Below are positions 20,333 to 28,045 of a stretch of DNA of 64,000 nucleotides, one piece after another; position 1 is the stretch's first letter, and the number at the start of each line of letters is the position of its first letter. The notes under the pieces were generated by a model. It worked only from the letters and a program-made list of their open reading frames with translations, made no database searches and was not told where the DNA came from. Location of the stretch: positions 62,001 to 126,000 of the forward strand of contig CAZBKM010000004.1 of NCBI GenBank assembly GCA_964492485.1. The letters are read 5' to 3'. This stretch comes from UBA5336 sp964492485 (GTDB lineage Bacteria > Pseudomonadota > Alphaproteobacteria > Caulobacterales > Hyphomonadaceae). The position numbers were made by a program, and so were the translations under genes.

Positions 20333-20578
20333 TCAGAAATCGTAGGCGATGCCTTTCCGCTCCCAGTCGGTGTAGCGGGTCGGCTCGGCGCCCTTGGGCC
20401 CGTTCACCTCATTGGCGCGGGCGGCCTCGAGCTCGGCCTGGCGGGCCGCCTGCTCGGAACGGCGGGCGTCGGCTTCCTCCAGTGCCCGACGCGCCGCCTC
20501 GGGCAGCGTCTTGCGGCGCTCGATTTCCGCTTCGCTCAACATCGCGTCCGACATGTGTCCAGGGTCTCCCAACCGCAT
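20333..20578 (-). CDS. DUF1674 protein, succinate dehydrogenase assembly factor 4 (SdhAF4) family
   Basis: 81 residues. The C-terminal signature EVNGPKGAEPTRYTDWERKG ending AYDF is characteristic of DUF1674, the bacterial and mitochondrial SDHAF4 family, which assists flavinylated SdhA during complex II assembly. The N-terminal half is a charged, probably helical region rich in Ala, Glu and Arg. The ATG at 20578 is preceded by GGGAGAGG, an excellent ribosome-binding site; an internal ATG at 20554 is less well placed. It is divergent from htpX, not linked to sdh; the sdh operon begins only at 63.6 kb. Confidence 0.88.
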   Translation of the reverse strand: MRLGDPGHMSDAMLSEAEIERRKTLPEAARRALEEADARRSEQAARQAELEAARANEVNGPKGAEPTRYTDWERKGIAYDF

Positions 20579-20649
20579 TAACCTCTCCCATATAAGTCGG
20601 TGTCAGACGTAAGAAACATGCGGTGTTCGATTAACGGAGCGGGTGCCCG

Positions 20650-21573
20650 ATGGGCATGATGAAGACCTTTATGCTTATGGCCGCCATGACGGCGCTGATC
20701 CTGGCGGTGGGCTATCTCACGGCCGGTCCCCTTGGCGCGGGCATCGCGCTGGCGGCCGCGGCCGGCATGAACCTCTACGCCTACTGGAATTCCGACCGCA
20801 TCGTCCTGCGGATGCAGGGCGCGCGGGAGGTCGACGAGCAGGCGGCCTCTCCCATCGTGCGCACCTTCGTGGCCGATACCCGCCGGCTGGCGGAACATGC
20901 CGGCCTGCCCGCCCCGCGCATCTACCTTATCGATACGGCCCAGCCCAACGCGTTCGCGACCGGCCGTAACCCGGAAAATGCGGCCGTGGCCGCCACCACC
21001 GGTCTGCTGAACACCCTGTCGCGCGAGGAGGTCGCCGGCGTGATGGCCCACGAGCTTGCGCACGTTCAGAACCGTGACAGCCTGACCATGACGATCACCG
21101 CGACCCTGGCGGGCGCCATCGGCCTTCTGGCTAATTTCGCGTTGTTCTTTGGCGGGCGCGATCGCGGCGGCTTGATCGCGTCGCTGGCGATCATGATCTT
21201 TGCGCCAATGGCAGCCGCCCTCGTCCAGATGGCGATCAGCCGGGCCCGCGAGTACGAAGCCGATCGACGGGGTGCGGAAATCTGCGGCCATCCGGAATGG
21301 CTGGCATCCGCCCTGAGCAGGATCGAGCGTGGGGCCCGGGCCCAGATGAATGTTCATGCGGAAAAGCACCCCGCAGCCGCTCACATGTATATCATCAACC
21401 CCCTGAACGGTCAGAGGGGTGACAATCTCTTCTCCACCCACCCCAGCACGGCCAACCGCGTCGCGGCTTTGCGCCGCCTCGCCCAGGACATGGGCAGCGC
21501 CACTCCGGACCTGCCGGGCGGCGGCGTCGTGAGCGATGACGATCGGGCACGGGCACGCGGACCCTGGGGCTAG
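20650..21573 (+). CDS. htpX: Membrane zinc metalloprotease HtpX
   Basis: 307 residues. Two N-terminal hydrophobic segments (MLMAAMTALILAVGYLT and GAGIALAAAAGMNLY) and two more near residues 155-200 frame the M48 peptidase domain. The zinc motif HELAH is at residues 134-138 and the third ligand Glu is in AREYEADRRGAEICG. HtpX degrades misfolded inner-membrane proteins. It is followed 17 bases later by rsmB, a conserved alphaproteobacterial pair. Confidence 0.96.
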   Translation: MGMMKTFMLMAAMTALILAVGYLTAGPLGAGIALAAAAGMNLYAYWNSDRIVLRMQGAREVDEQAASPIVRTFVADTRRLAEHAGLPAPRIYLIDTAQPNAFATGRNPENAAVAATTGLLNTLSREEVAGVMAHELAHVQNRDSLTMTITATLAGAIGLLANFALFFGGRDRGGLIASLAIMIFAPMAAALVQMAISRAREYEADRRGAEICGHPEWLASALSRIERGARAQMNVHAEKHPAAAHMYIINPLNGQRGDNLFSTHPSTANRVAALRRLAQDMGSATPDLPGGGVVSDDDRARARGPWG

Positions 21574-21590
21574 GGACCGCCGGGCGCCGA

Positions 21591-22895
21591 GTGTCCCTTC
21601 CCACCGCCACTCTGACGCGGGCCGCTGCGGCCCGACTGCTCGAGACCTGCCTCGACGCGCGCGTGACGCTCGACGAGGCCATGGCCCGCGTGGCCCTCTA
21701 TGACCGGCTTGCGGGCGCCGATCGCGGGTTTGCCCGCGCGATGGTCAGCGCCGCACTGCGCGATCTGGGACGAATCGATCGGGCGCTGGTGGACCTGGTG
21801 GACCGTCCGGCAGGGTCGCTCGATCCGGACGTGCGGGCATTGCTGCGTATCGGCGCCGCCCAGATCTGGCACCTTGGCACCCCCGCACATGCAGCGGTCG
21901 GGGAAACGGTGGCGGCCGCACGCTCGCTCGACGGCGCAAGGCGGGCCGGTGGACTGATCAACGCCGTGCTGCGAAAGGCCGCCGCGGATCCAGACCGGCT
22001 GTCGGCCTGGCGGGTGGAGAGCGCCTGGCCGGACTGGTTGCTTGACCGTCTGAGCGCGGATCTGGGTTCCGATGCGGCCCGCCGCCTCGCCGCAGCCCAA
22101 GCCGCCCCGCCCCATCTGCATCTGACGGCCCGCGACCCCGACGCGCTCCGCGCGCGCCTGGATCCGAGCCTGCACGCGATGTGTCTTCCCGGCGGGACGG
22201 TGAGCCTGCCGGGCACGCCTGTCGAAGCACTGGTCGGCTATGATGAGGGCGACTGGTGGGTCCAGGACGCCGCGGCCGCCCTGCCCGCACGCCTCTTGGC
22301 GGCCCGGCCCGGCGAGACCGTCGCCGACCTGTGCGCGGCACCCGGCGGCAAGACCCTGCAACTTGCCGCCACGGGCGCCGACGTCATCGCCGTCGACCGC
22401 GCGGCCGGCCGACTGCAGCGCCTGCGGGCCAATCTCGAGCGTACCGGCCTTGCCGACCGGGTTCAGATCGTGACGGGCAAGGTCGAGACCTGGCGACCCG
22501 AACGGCCAGTGGATGCCCTGCTTCTCGACCCGCCCTGCTCCGCGCTCGGCACCCTTCGGCGCCATCCGGAGGGCGCCTGGATAAAGCGGGCCGAGGACAT
22601 CGCCCGCTACCCTGACGTCCAGGCCAGGTTGCTGCGTGCAGCGGCCGAGCGGCTCCGCCCCGGCGGCCGCCTGGTCTACTGTGTCTGCACGCCGCTGGCT
22701 GCGGAAGGGCGCAGCGTGGTGTCGGCCGCGCTTGAGGCGGGTGGGCTTACCCGGCTGGCGATCCGCGCAGACGATGTGCCCGGCTTCGAGCCCTGCCTGA
22801 CGCCGGAAGGCGACCTGCTGACCATACCGCCCGCTGGGACGCCTCCGCCTGCGCTCCACGACGCATTCTACATCGCCCATCTGCAGCGGACCTGA
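21591..22895 (+). CDS. rsmB: 16S rRNA (cytosine-5) methyltransferase, RsmB/NOL1/Sun family
   Basis: 434 residues with a GTG start. The N-terminal NusB-like RNA-binding domain spans about 5-130. The SAM-dependent catalytic domain has VADLCAAPGGKTLQLA (motif I), DVIAVDRAAGRL (motif II) and DPPCSALGTLRRHP carrying a catalytic Cys at about residue 316, followed by motif VI LVYCVCTPL with the second Cys. It methylates a cytosine of 16S rRNA (C967 in E. coli). An RNA substrate is assumed from family membership. Confidence 0.93.
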   Translation: MSLPTATLTRAAAARLLETCLDARVTLDEAMARVALYDRLAGADRGFARAMVSAALRDLGRIDRALVDLVDRPAGSLDPDVRALLRIGAAQIWHLGTPAHAAVGETVAAARSLDGARRAGGLINAVLRKAAADPDRLSAWRVESAWPDWLLDRLSADLGSDAARRLAAAQAAPPHLHLTARDPDALRARLDPSLHAMCLPGGTVSLPGTPVEALVGYDEGDWWVQDAAAALPARLLAARPGETVADLCAAPGGKTLQLAATGADVIAVDRAAGRLQRLRANLERTGLADRVQIVTGKVETWRPERPVDALLLDPPCSALGTLRRHPEGAWIKRAEDIARYPDVQARLLRAAAERLRPGGRLVYCVCTPLAAEGRSVVSAALEAGGLTRLAIRADDVPGFEPCLTPEGDLLTIPPAGTPPPALHDAFYIAHLQRT

Positions 22896-23011
22896 GCCGC
22901 GTCCCAAAGAAATGGCGCCAATTTGGTCGTTCCAACACCGACGAAACAAACACGGTTTCTAGGCGGCGCGGATCATCGGCTTTCGTGCCGCCGCGAAATC
23001 GTCACGGCGAG

Positions 23012-23034
23012 TTCATTTGGCATTCAGTGTTCAG
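23012..23034 (+). promoter_or_regulatory. Direct TTCA/TTCAG repeats upstream of the glycine-zipper lipoprotein
   Basis: TTCA occurs at 23012, TTCAG at 23023-23027 and TTCAG at 23030-23034; the last two are seven bases apart, start to start. They sit 46-68 bases before the lipoprotein ATG, where an activator or ChvI-like regulator site could lie. Function is speculative. Confidence 0.3.
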
Positions 23035-23079
23035 GTACGACAGTGAACCCGTAGATTGGGTGCAAGAGGAGCACGACTC

Positions 23080-23574
23080 ATGACCGTCCATACCCCAACG
23101 ACCACACGGCCCAGCCGATTGATGGCGGGCGCTTTCGCGGCCATGACGTTCGCGCTGGCAGGCTGCGCCGGCTCCTATGGCGCAAACGAAGTCACGTCCG
23201 CCGGCGTTCGCGAGGCGGCAACGGTTCGCTCCGGCACGGTGACCGCCGTAAGGGAGGTCCGGATCAAGCCCGACAGGTCCGTCCTCGGCGCCGGGGTCGG
23301 CGCCGTTCTTGGCGGTCTCGCTGGCTCGGAACTGGGCGGTGGCGACAAGGCCCAGACCGCGGGCGCCATCGGTGGTGCGGTACTTGGCGGCATCGCCGGC
23401 AGCGAGGTGGGCAAGGCGGCCAACACGCGCCCGGGGCTCGCCTATACCGTACGCTTCGACAGCGGCGAGGTGAAGGAGATCGTCCAGGGCGCGGACGTCT
23501 TCATTCCAGCGGGCTCGCGTGTGAACGTGACGTTTCGATCCGATGGCGTAGTTGTGACACCCGCTGCCTATTAG
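23080..23574 (+). CDS. Glycine-zipper (SlyB/17-kDa-antigen-like) outer-membrane lipoprotein
   Basis: 164 residues. The signal peptide ends at LAGC, a lipobox with the Cys at residue 28. The middle is a glycine-zipper 2TM region (VLGAGVGAVLGGLAGSELGG and, after a short linker, AGAIGGAVLGGIAGSEVG) that probably forms a hairpin in the membrane. The C-terminal domain (YTVRFDSGEVKEIVQ and VNVTFRSDGVVVTP) resembles the tail of SlyB-type proteins, which stabilise the outer membrane under stress. AGAGGAG upstream of the ATG at 23080 is a strong ribosome-binding site. A terminator follows at 23619-23649, so it is a monocistron. Confidence 0.88.
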   Translation: MTVHTPTTTRPSRLMAGAFAAMTFALAGCAGSYGANEVTSAGVREAATVRSGTVTAVREVRIKPDRSVLGAGVGAVLGGLAGSELGGGDKAQTAGAIGGAVLGGIAGSEVGKAANTRPGLAYTVRFDSGEVKEIVQGADVFIPAGSRVNVTFRSDGVVVTPAAY

Positions 23575-23618
23575 GCGATCCAGCGCAAACGACTTCGTCT
23601 GGAACACGAACATCATGG

Positions 23619-23649
23619 CCGCCGCTCGCCTTGTGTGAGCGGCGGTTAG
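23619..23649 (+). terminator. Rho-independent terminator after the glycine-zipper lipoprotein gene
   Basis: CCGCCGCTC (23619-23627) pairs perfectly with GAGCGGCGG (23637-23645) around a nine-base loop, followed by TTAGCTTTT. It lies 45 bases after the lipoprotein stop and just upstream of rpe. Confidence 0.7.
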
Positions 23650-23665
23650 CTTTTACAGACATGTC

Positions 23666-24334
23666 ATGCGTGGCGTGCTTATTTCCCCCTCGATCCTGTC
23701 TGCCGACTTCGCCGACCTTGGCGCGGAGATCCGCGCCGTCGACGCGGCGGGCGCGGACATGATCCATATCGATGTCATGGACGGCCATTTCGTGCCGAAC
23801 CTGACCTTTGGACCCCCGGTTCTGAAGAAGCTGACCCCGCACAGCGACAAGCCATTCGACGTGCACCTGATGATCGCGCCCGTAGACCCGTTCATTTCGG
23901 CCTTCGCGGACGCCGGTGCCGACATTCTCACGGTTCACCCGGAAGCCGGACCCCACATCCATCGCACCCTGCAAGCGATCCGCGCCCACGGCATGAAGCC
24001 GGGCGTGGCCCTCAATCCCGGGACTCCGGCCGATGTGGTCGACCCGATCCTGGACGAGGTGGACCTGATCCTTGTGATGTCGGTGAATCCGGGCTTTGGC
24101 GGCCAGGCCTTCATCGACAGCCAGCTTCGAAAGATCGAGGCTCTGCGCCAGCGCATTGACGCGACCGGCCGGGATATCGTTCTTGAGGTGGATGGTGGGA
24201 TCAACGCAGAAACCGCGCCGCGCGTGATCGACGCAGGCGTCACGGCGATCGTAGCAGGATCGGCCGTGTTCAGGGGGGGGCGCGACGCCTATGCCGACAA
24301 CATCGCCGCGCTTCGCCCTCGTCTCATGGCTTGA
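23666..24334 (+). CDS. rpe: Ribulose-phosphate 3-epimerase
   Basis: 222 residues, the full family length. It interconverts ribulose-5-phosphate and xylulose-5-phosphate. ISPSILSADFADLG, HIDVMDGHFVPNLTFGP, VHLMI, LVMSVNPGFGGQAFI and EVDGGINAETA carry the metal-binding His and Asp residues and the phosphate loop. It is followed by the heparinase-like gene with a 15-base gap. Confidence 0.97.
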   Translation: MRGVLISPSILSADFADLGAEIRAVDAAGADMIHIDVMDGHFVPNLTFGPPVLKKLTPHSDKPFDVHLMIAPVDPFISAFADAGADILTVHPEAGPHIHRTLQAIRAHGMKPGVALNPGTPADVVDPILDEVDLILVMSVNPGFGGQAFIDSQLRKIEALRQRIDATGRDIVLEVDGGINAETAPRVIDAGVTAIVAGSAVFRGGRDAYADNIAALRPRLMA

Positions 24335-24349
24335 GGCAGGAGCGCGGGC

Positions 24350-26077
24350 ATGAGCTCCCGACTGCGAAGACCGATGAGCCGACCCCGCAGCCCCGACGAA
24401 GATGCCGCGCTCTGGTCCCGGTTCAAGGGTGCGCTCGGCGATCCCGTTTCGCCCGGCGAACGGGCCTGGCTTCGGGTCGTCTCGGCCGGCCAGCCGGTTC
24501 CCGACTGGAGCCGGTTCGGATCGATCGACCCGGCCGATGACCTGCGGGCCGAAGCCTTGCTGGGCAATATCTGGCGGGCCGGCACCGAACGTTTCGAACT
24601 CGAGGTTGATGCACCCCGCCCTTGGGCCATCCCAGGCGCAACCCGGCACTTCTGCGATCTGATGCACCGTTTCGACTGGTTACCCGACCTGGCCAATCAT
24701 GGAGAGGCCGGCGCAGCCCGCGCGCTGGATCTGACGGACCGCTGGATCGAGGATCACGGCACCTTCGACCCCTTCGCCTGGCGCGCCGGACCGTGTGCGG
24801 ACCGGGCCTGGAACTGGCTGCGCTGCGCCACGCTGCTGTTCGGGCGCGCCGAGGACCGGGCGGCACGCGAGCGTCTGGCCTGTTTCGAACGCCAGGTTGC
24901 CCATCTCGATGCCCTGGCCGCAGACAGTCCGGACGTGCAGGCGAGGTTGCGCAGCTTCTGCCTTCTGGTCTGCCTTGGCGCGATGGGAGACGATGCGGAC
25001 CGATTGCAGCGTGCGCTCGGCCGCCTCGAAGCCGAATGCAGCGCCCAGATCCTCCCGGATGGCGGACATGTGAGCCGAAGTCCCGAACGCCTGCTCGGCG
25101 CTCTGTGCGACCTTGTGGCGGTGCGCAACACGCTGACCGGATGCAGTCTCGAGGTGCCCGACTGGCTGTCGCGATGGCTGCTCAGGATGGCAGCGATGCT
25201 GGCATTCTTCCGGGCCGAGGACGGTGGCCTTCATCCGTTCAACGATGGCAGTGAGTCCCGTCCGGAACGGGTGGCTGCAGCGCTCGACGCCGTGGAAACG
25301 CCGCCCCGGCGCTTTTCCTTTTCCCCGCGCTCGGGTTACCAGAAGCTCACGCGTGGCGGGGTCCAGCTCATCCTCGATGTGGGAGAAGCGCCCGAGCTGC
25401 CCTTTGCCGACTTCGCCCATGCCGGCGGTCTGGGGATAGAGATCAGCGACGGCGCTGCGAGGCTGGTGACGTCCTGCGGGTTCCACCCGGCGCTGTATGT
25501 GCATTTTCAGGCCGCCGCGCGCCGGACCGCGGCCCATTCCACCCTGGTTCTGGCCGGGCGCGATTCGGCGGCGTTCCAGGTCAACCCGGCCTCGCGGCTG
25601 CTCTGCCCCGTCGGTCCCGACGGAATTGCGGCGAAGCGGCTGGAAGAAGCCGACGAGATTTGGCTGGACGCGCAGCACAGCGGCTACCGTGACAGTGTCG
25701 GACTGCTCCACCGCCGGCGCCTGTTCATGTCGGGAGACGGCCGGCGCGTGACGGGCGAGGACAGCCTCTCTCGCCCGGTCGCTCGCCCACCCAGCGACGA
25801 CCGCCGGCCCGTGTCCTTCGAGATCCGGTTCCACCTCCATCCCACGGTCAGGGCCTATTCGGAACGCGACCGCATCAAGCTCGTCAGTGATCGCGGCCCC
25901 GTCTGGTCCTTCAAGACGAGCCAGACGCCGCGTCTGGAACCAACGCTGTACCTGGCGCGCGGCACCGCCGAACGACCGCAGAGCATCGTGATCTCTGGCT
26001 GGGCCGATCCCAATGGCGATGGCGCGGGTCCGCCCAATTGCGTGCGCTGGACCTTCCTGCGGGAGGATGCGTCATGA
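24350..26077 (+). CDS. Heparinase II/III family protein
   Basis: 575 residues. An alpha-helical N-terminal half (for example WSRFGSIDPADDLRAEALLGNIW and HFCDLMHRFDWLPDL) leads into a C-terminal beta-sandwich (RGGVQLILDVGEAPELPFADFAHAGGLGIEI) typical of PF07940-type proteins. Secreted members cleave uronic-acid polysaccharides by elimination; this copy has no signal peptide, as is usual for the alphaproteobacterial homologues encoded beside purH, whose substrate is unknown. AGGAG upstream of the ATG supports the start. Its stop overlaps the next start (ATGA). Confidence 0.88.
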   Translation: MSSRLRRPMSRPRSPDEDAALWSRFKGALGDPVSPGERAWLRVVSAGQPVPDWSRFGSIDPADDLRAEALLGNIWRAGTERFELEVDAPRPWAIPGATRHFCDLMHRFDWLPDLANHGEAGAARALDLTDRWIEDHGTFDPFAWRAGPCADRAWNWLRCATLLFGRAEDRAARERLACFERQVAHLDALAADSPDVQARLRSFCLLVCLGAMGDDADRLQRALGRLEAECSAQILPDGGHVSRSPERLLGALCDLVAVRNTLTGCSLEVPDWLSRWLLRMAAMLAFFRAEDGGLHPFNDGSESRPERVAAALDAVETPPRRFSFSPRSGYQKLTRGGVQLILDVGEAPELPFADFAHAGGLGIEISDGAARLVTSCGFHPALYVHFQAAARRTAAHSTLVLAGRDSAAFQVNPASRLLCPVGPDGIAAKRLEEADEIWLDAQHSGYRDSVGLLHRRRLFMSGDGRRVTGEDSLSRPVARPPSDDRRPVSFEIRFHLHPTVRAYSERDRIKLVSDRGPVWSFKTSQTPRLEPTLYLARGTAERPQSIVISGWADPNGDGAGPPNCVRWTFLREDAS

Positions 26078-27972
26078 GGAACGCGACCGTCCAGGCGCGT
26101 CGCGCCATGGCGATGACCCTCGGCTTCGATCTGGCGGCCGCAGCGGGGGCGATACTGTTCGCCATCTACCTGCGGTGGCTGGCCACCGGTACGATGCCGC
26201 CCAACCCGCTGGAGATCACGATCCTCTCCGGACTTCTGTTCCCTGCCATGGCGGGAATCGCCTTTTTCCTGCTTCGGGTCCACCGCCAGGTCTGGCGCCA
26301 CATGGGCGCAGGCGACGTGATGCAGGTCCTGCAGGCGGTCGGGCTGACGGCGCTTCTGTTCCTGCCGACACTCTTCCTTTGGAACCGGCTGGAGGGGTTT
26401 CCACGTTCCAGCCTACCGATCGCCCTCGTTGTCTGGCTTCTCATCATGCTGGCAGGCCGGATGTACGCACTCAGTCGGTCGACGCATCGGCCCCTTCAGC
26501 TCTTCACGCGCGTGCATCGTGATGCACCAGCCGCAATCCTGGTCGGCGACACGGAGGCCGCGGCCAGCGCCCTGCGCGATATCCAGGCCTCACCCGGTGC
26601 GGCGCGGCTGCGGATCCTGGGCCTCGTCCAGCTTGGCCGGGCCGAACCTGGCCGCGCGATCCGGGGCGTAACGGTTCTCGGCCATGTGGACGAGCTGGGC
26701 TACGTGCTCGACGTGATGCGCGCACGCTATGGCGAAGTGCCGTGGGTGGCGGTCACCGGCAAGGCCAGGAGCCCCCGGCGGATGCGGTCGATCCTGGAAA
26801 CGGCGGCGACCAAGAAGACCAAGGTCATGGCCCTGAACGGAGCGAACAGCACCCCACAGCTCCAGGACCTGCGCCCGGCTGACCTGCTTGCGCGGGCCGA
26901 GCGAAATCTGGACATGGCCGCCGTCAAGGCGCTTGTGCAAGGGCGTCGCGTCCTGGTCACCGGCGGCGGCGGAACGATCGGCAGCGAACTTGCGCGCCAG
27001 GTGGCCGATCTAGAGCCGGCCAGGCTGACCATCCTCGACGCATCGGAGTACGCGATCTACCGAAGCGAGATGACCCTGCGTCGCACCTCGCCCGGCCTGG
27101 AAATGAATTTCTATATCGGTGATGTGCGCGATGTGACCCGTGTCGAGCAGGTCTGCCGCAGCGAAAGGCCTGACATCGTCTTCCATGCCGCCGCCCTGAA
27201 ACATGTGCCGCTCATGGAACGCCATGTCTGCGAAGCGATCCTCACGAACGTGGCGGGCTGCATCAATGTGGCACGGGCTGCCGTCCAGACCGGAACGCGC
27301 CACATGGTCTTCATCTCCACCGACAAGGCGGTAGACCCGGACAATGTGATGGGCGCAACCAAGCGGATTGCCGAGATCGCCGCCGCCCGGATCGGACGAC
27401 AGGCCGGAATGACGGTCTCGCTTGTGCGGTTCGGGAATGTGCTGGGCTCATCGGGTTCGGTCGTCCCGCTGTTCAATGAACAGATCGAGGCCGGCGGCCC
27501 GGTCACGGTGACCCATCCCGACGTGACGAGGTACTTCATGACCGTGGAGGAGGCCGCCGCGCTGACCCTCCAGGCGGCGGCGCTGCAGGAGGTCGGCGAC
27601 CCGCCGAGCCTTTATGTTCTGGACATGGGCGAGCCGATCCGGATCGAAGCGCTGGCCGAGGAAATGATCCGTCTGCGCGGGCTGGTCCCCGGCGTCGACA
27701 TCGAGATCGCGCATACCGGCCTGCGTCCGGGCGAGAAGCTGCACGAATCCCTCGCCTATGATTTCGAGGATATTGCGCCGACACGGGTCGACGGCGTGCT
27801 GCGGGTTCGCGGGGTGAACGGGGTGACGGAGGACTTCGACCTGACCCTGGCCAGCCTGTTGCGCGCGGCAAACCGACGGGAGCACGGCGAGGCGCTGCGC
27901 CTTCTTGGCCGGTTGGTGCCGCAATATGACAGCAACCGCGTGCGCACCGAGGACCAGGCCGCCGGCGCTTGA
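26074..27972 (+). CDS. Membrane-bound nucleotide-sugar 4,6-dehydratase, FlaA1/CapD/WbpM type
   Basis: 632 residues. Four hydrophobic segments lie within the first 120 residues, followed by a CoA-binding-like Rossmann region. The catalytic short-chain-dehydrogenase domain has VLVTGGGGTIGSELARQ (NAD-binding loop), DVRDVTRVEQV and STDKAVDPDNVMGATK. The Tyr of the usual YxxxK triad is Met here, the normal state of WbpM/PglF-type dehydratases. It probably converts a UDP-HexNAc to the 4-keto-6-deoxy sugar for surface polysaccharide or glycan synthesis. It overlaps the heparinase stop by four bases and precedes purH, interrupting a usually adjacent pair. Confidence 0.9.
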   Translation: MRNATVQARRAMAMTLGFDLAAAAGAILFAIYLRWLATGTMPPNPLEITILSGLLFPAMAGIAFFLLRVHRQVWRHMGAGDVMQVLQAVGLTALLFLPTLFLWNRLEGFPRSSLPIALVVWLLIMLAGRMYALSRSTHRPLQLFTRVHRDAPAAILVGDTEAAASALRDIQASPGAARLRILGLVQLGRAEPGRAIRGVTVLGHVDELGYVLDVMRARYGEVPWVAVTGKARSPRRMRSILETAATKKTKVMALNGANSTPQLQDLRPADLLARAERNLDMAAVKALVQGRRVLVTGGGGTIGSELARQVADLEPARLTILDASEYAIYRSEMTLRRTSPGLEMNFYIGDVRDVTRVEQVCRSERPDIVFHAAALKHVPLMERHVCEAILTNVAGCINVARAAVQTGTRHMVFISTDKAVDPDNVMGATKRIAEIAAARIGRQAGMTVSLVRFGNVLGSSGSVVPLFNEQIEAGGPVTVTHPDVTRYFMTVEEAAALTLQAAALQEVGDPPSLYVLDMGEPIRIEALAEEMIRLRGLVPGVDIEIAHTGLRPGEKLHESLAYDFEDIAPTRVDGVLRVRGVNGVTEDFDLTLASLLRAANRREHGEALRLLGRLVPQYDSNRVRTEDQAAGA

Positions 27973-28045
27973 CCCCGCCCCGCCGTGTGGTAGCCGCCTG
28001 ACGAACCGGCCCGTTCCGAGTGGTCGCCAGTCCCGAGTCCATGTC

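Noticed and set aside
20583..20600. CATATAA near the SdhAF4-htpX promoter as a second SahR-type operator
   Set aside because: Only one half-site is present; no TTATATG eight bases away.
27300..27370. Missing catalytic Tyr in the nucleotide-sugar dehydratase
   Set aside because: Met in place of Tyr (MGATK) is the established state of FlaA1/WbpM-type dehydratases, not a defect.
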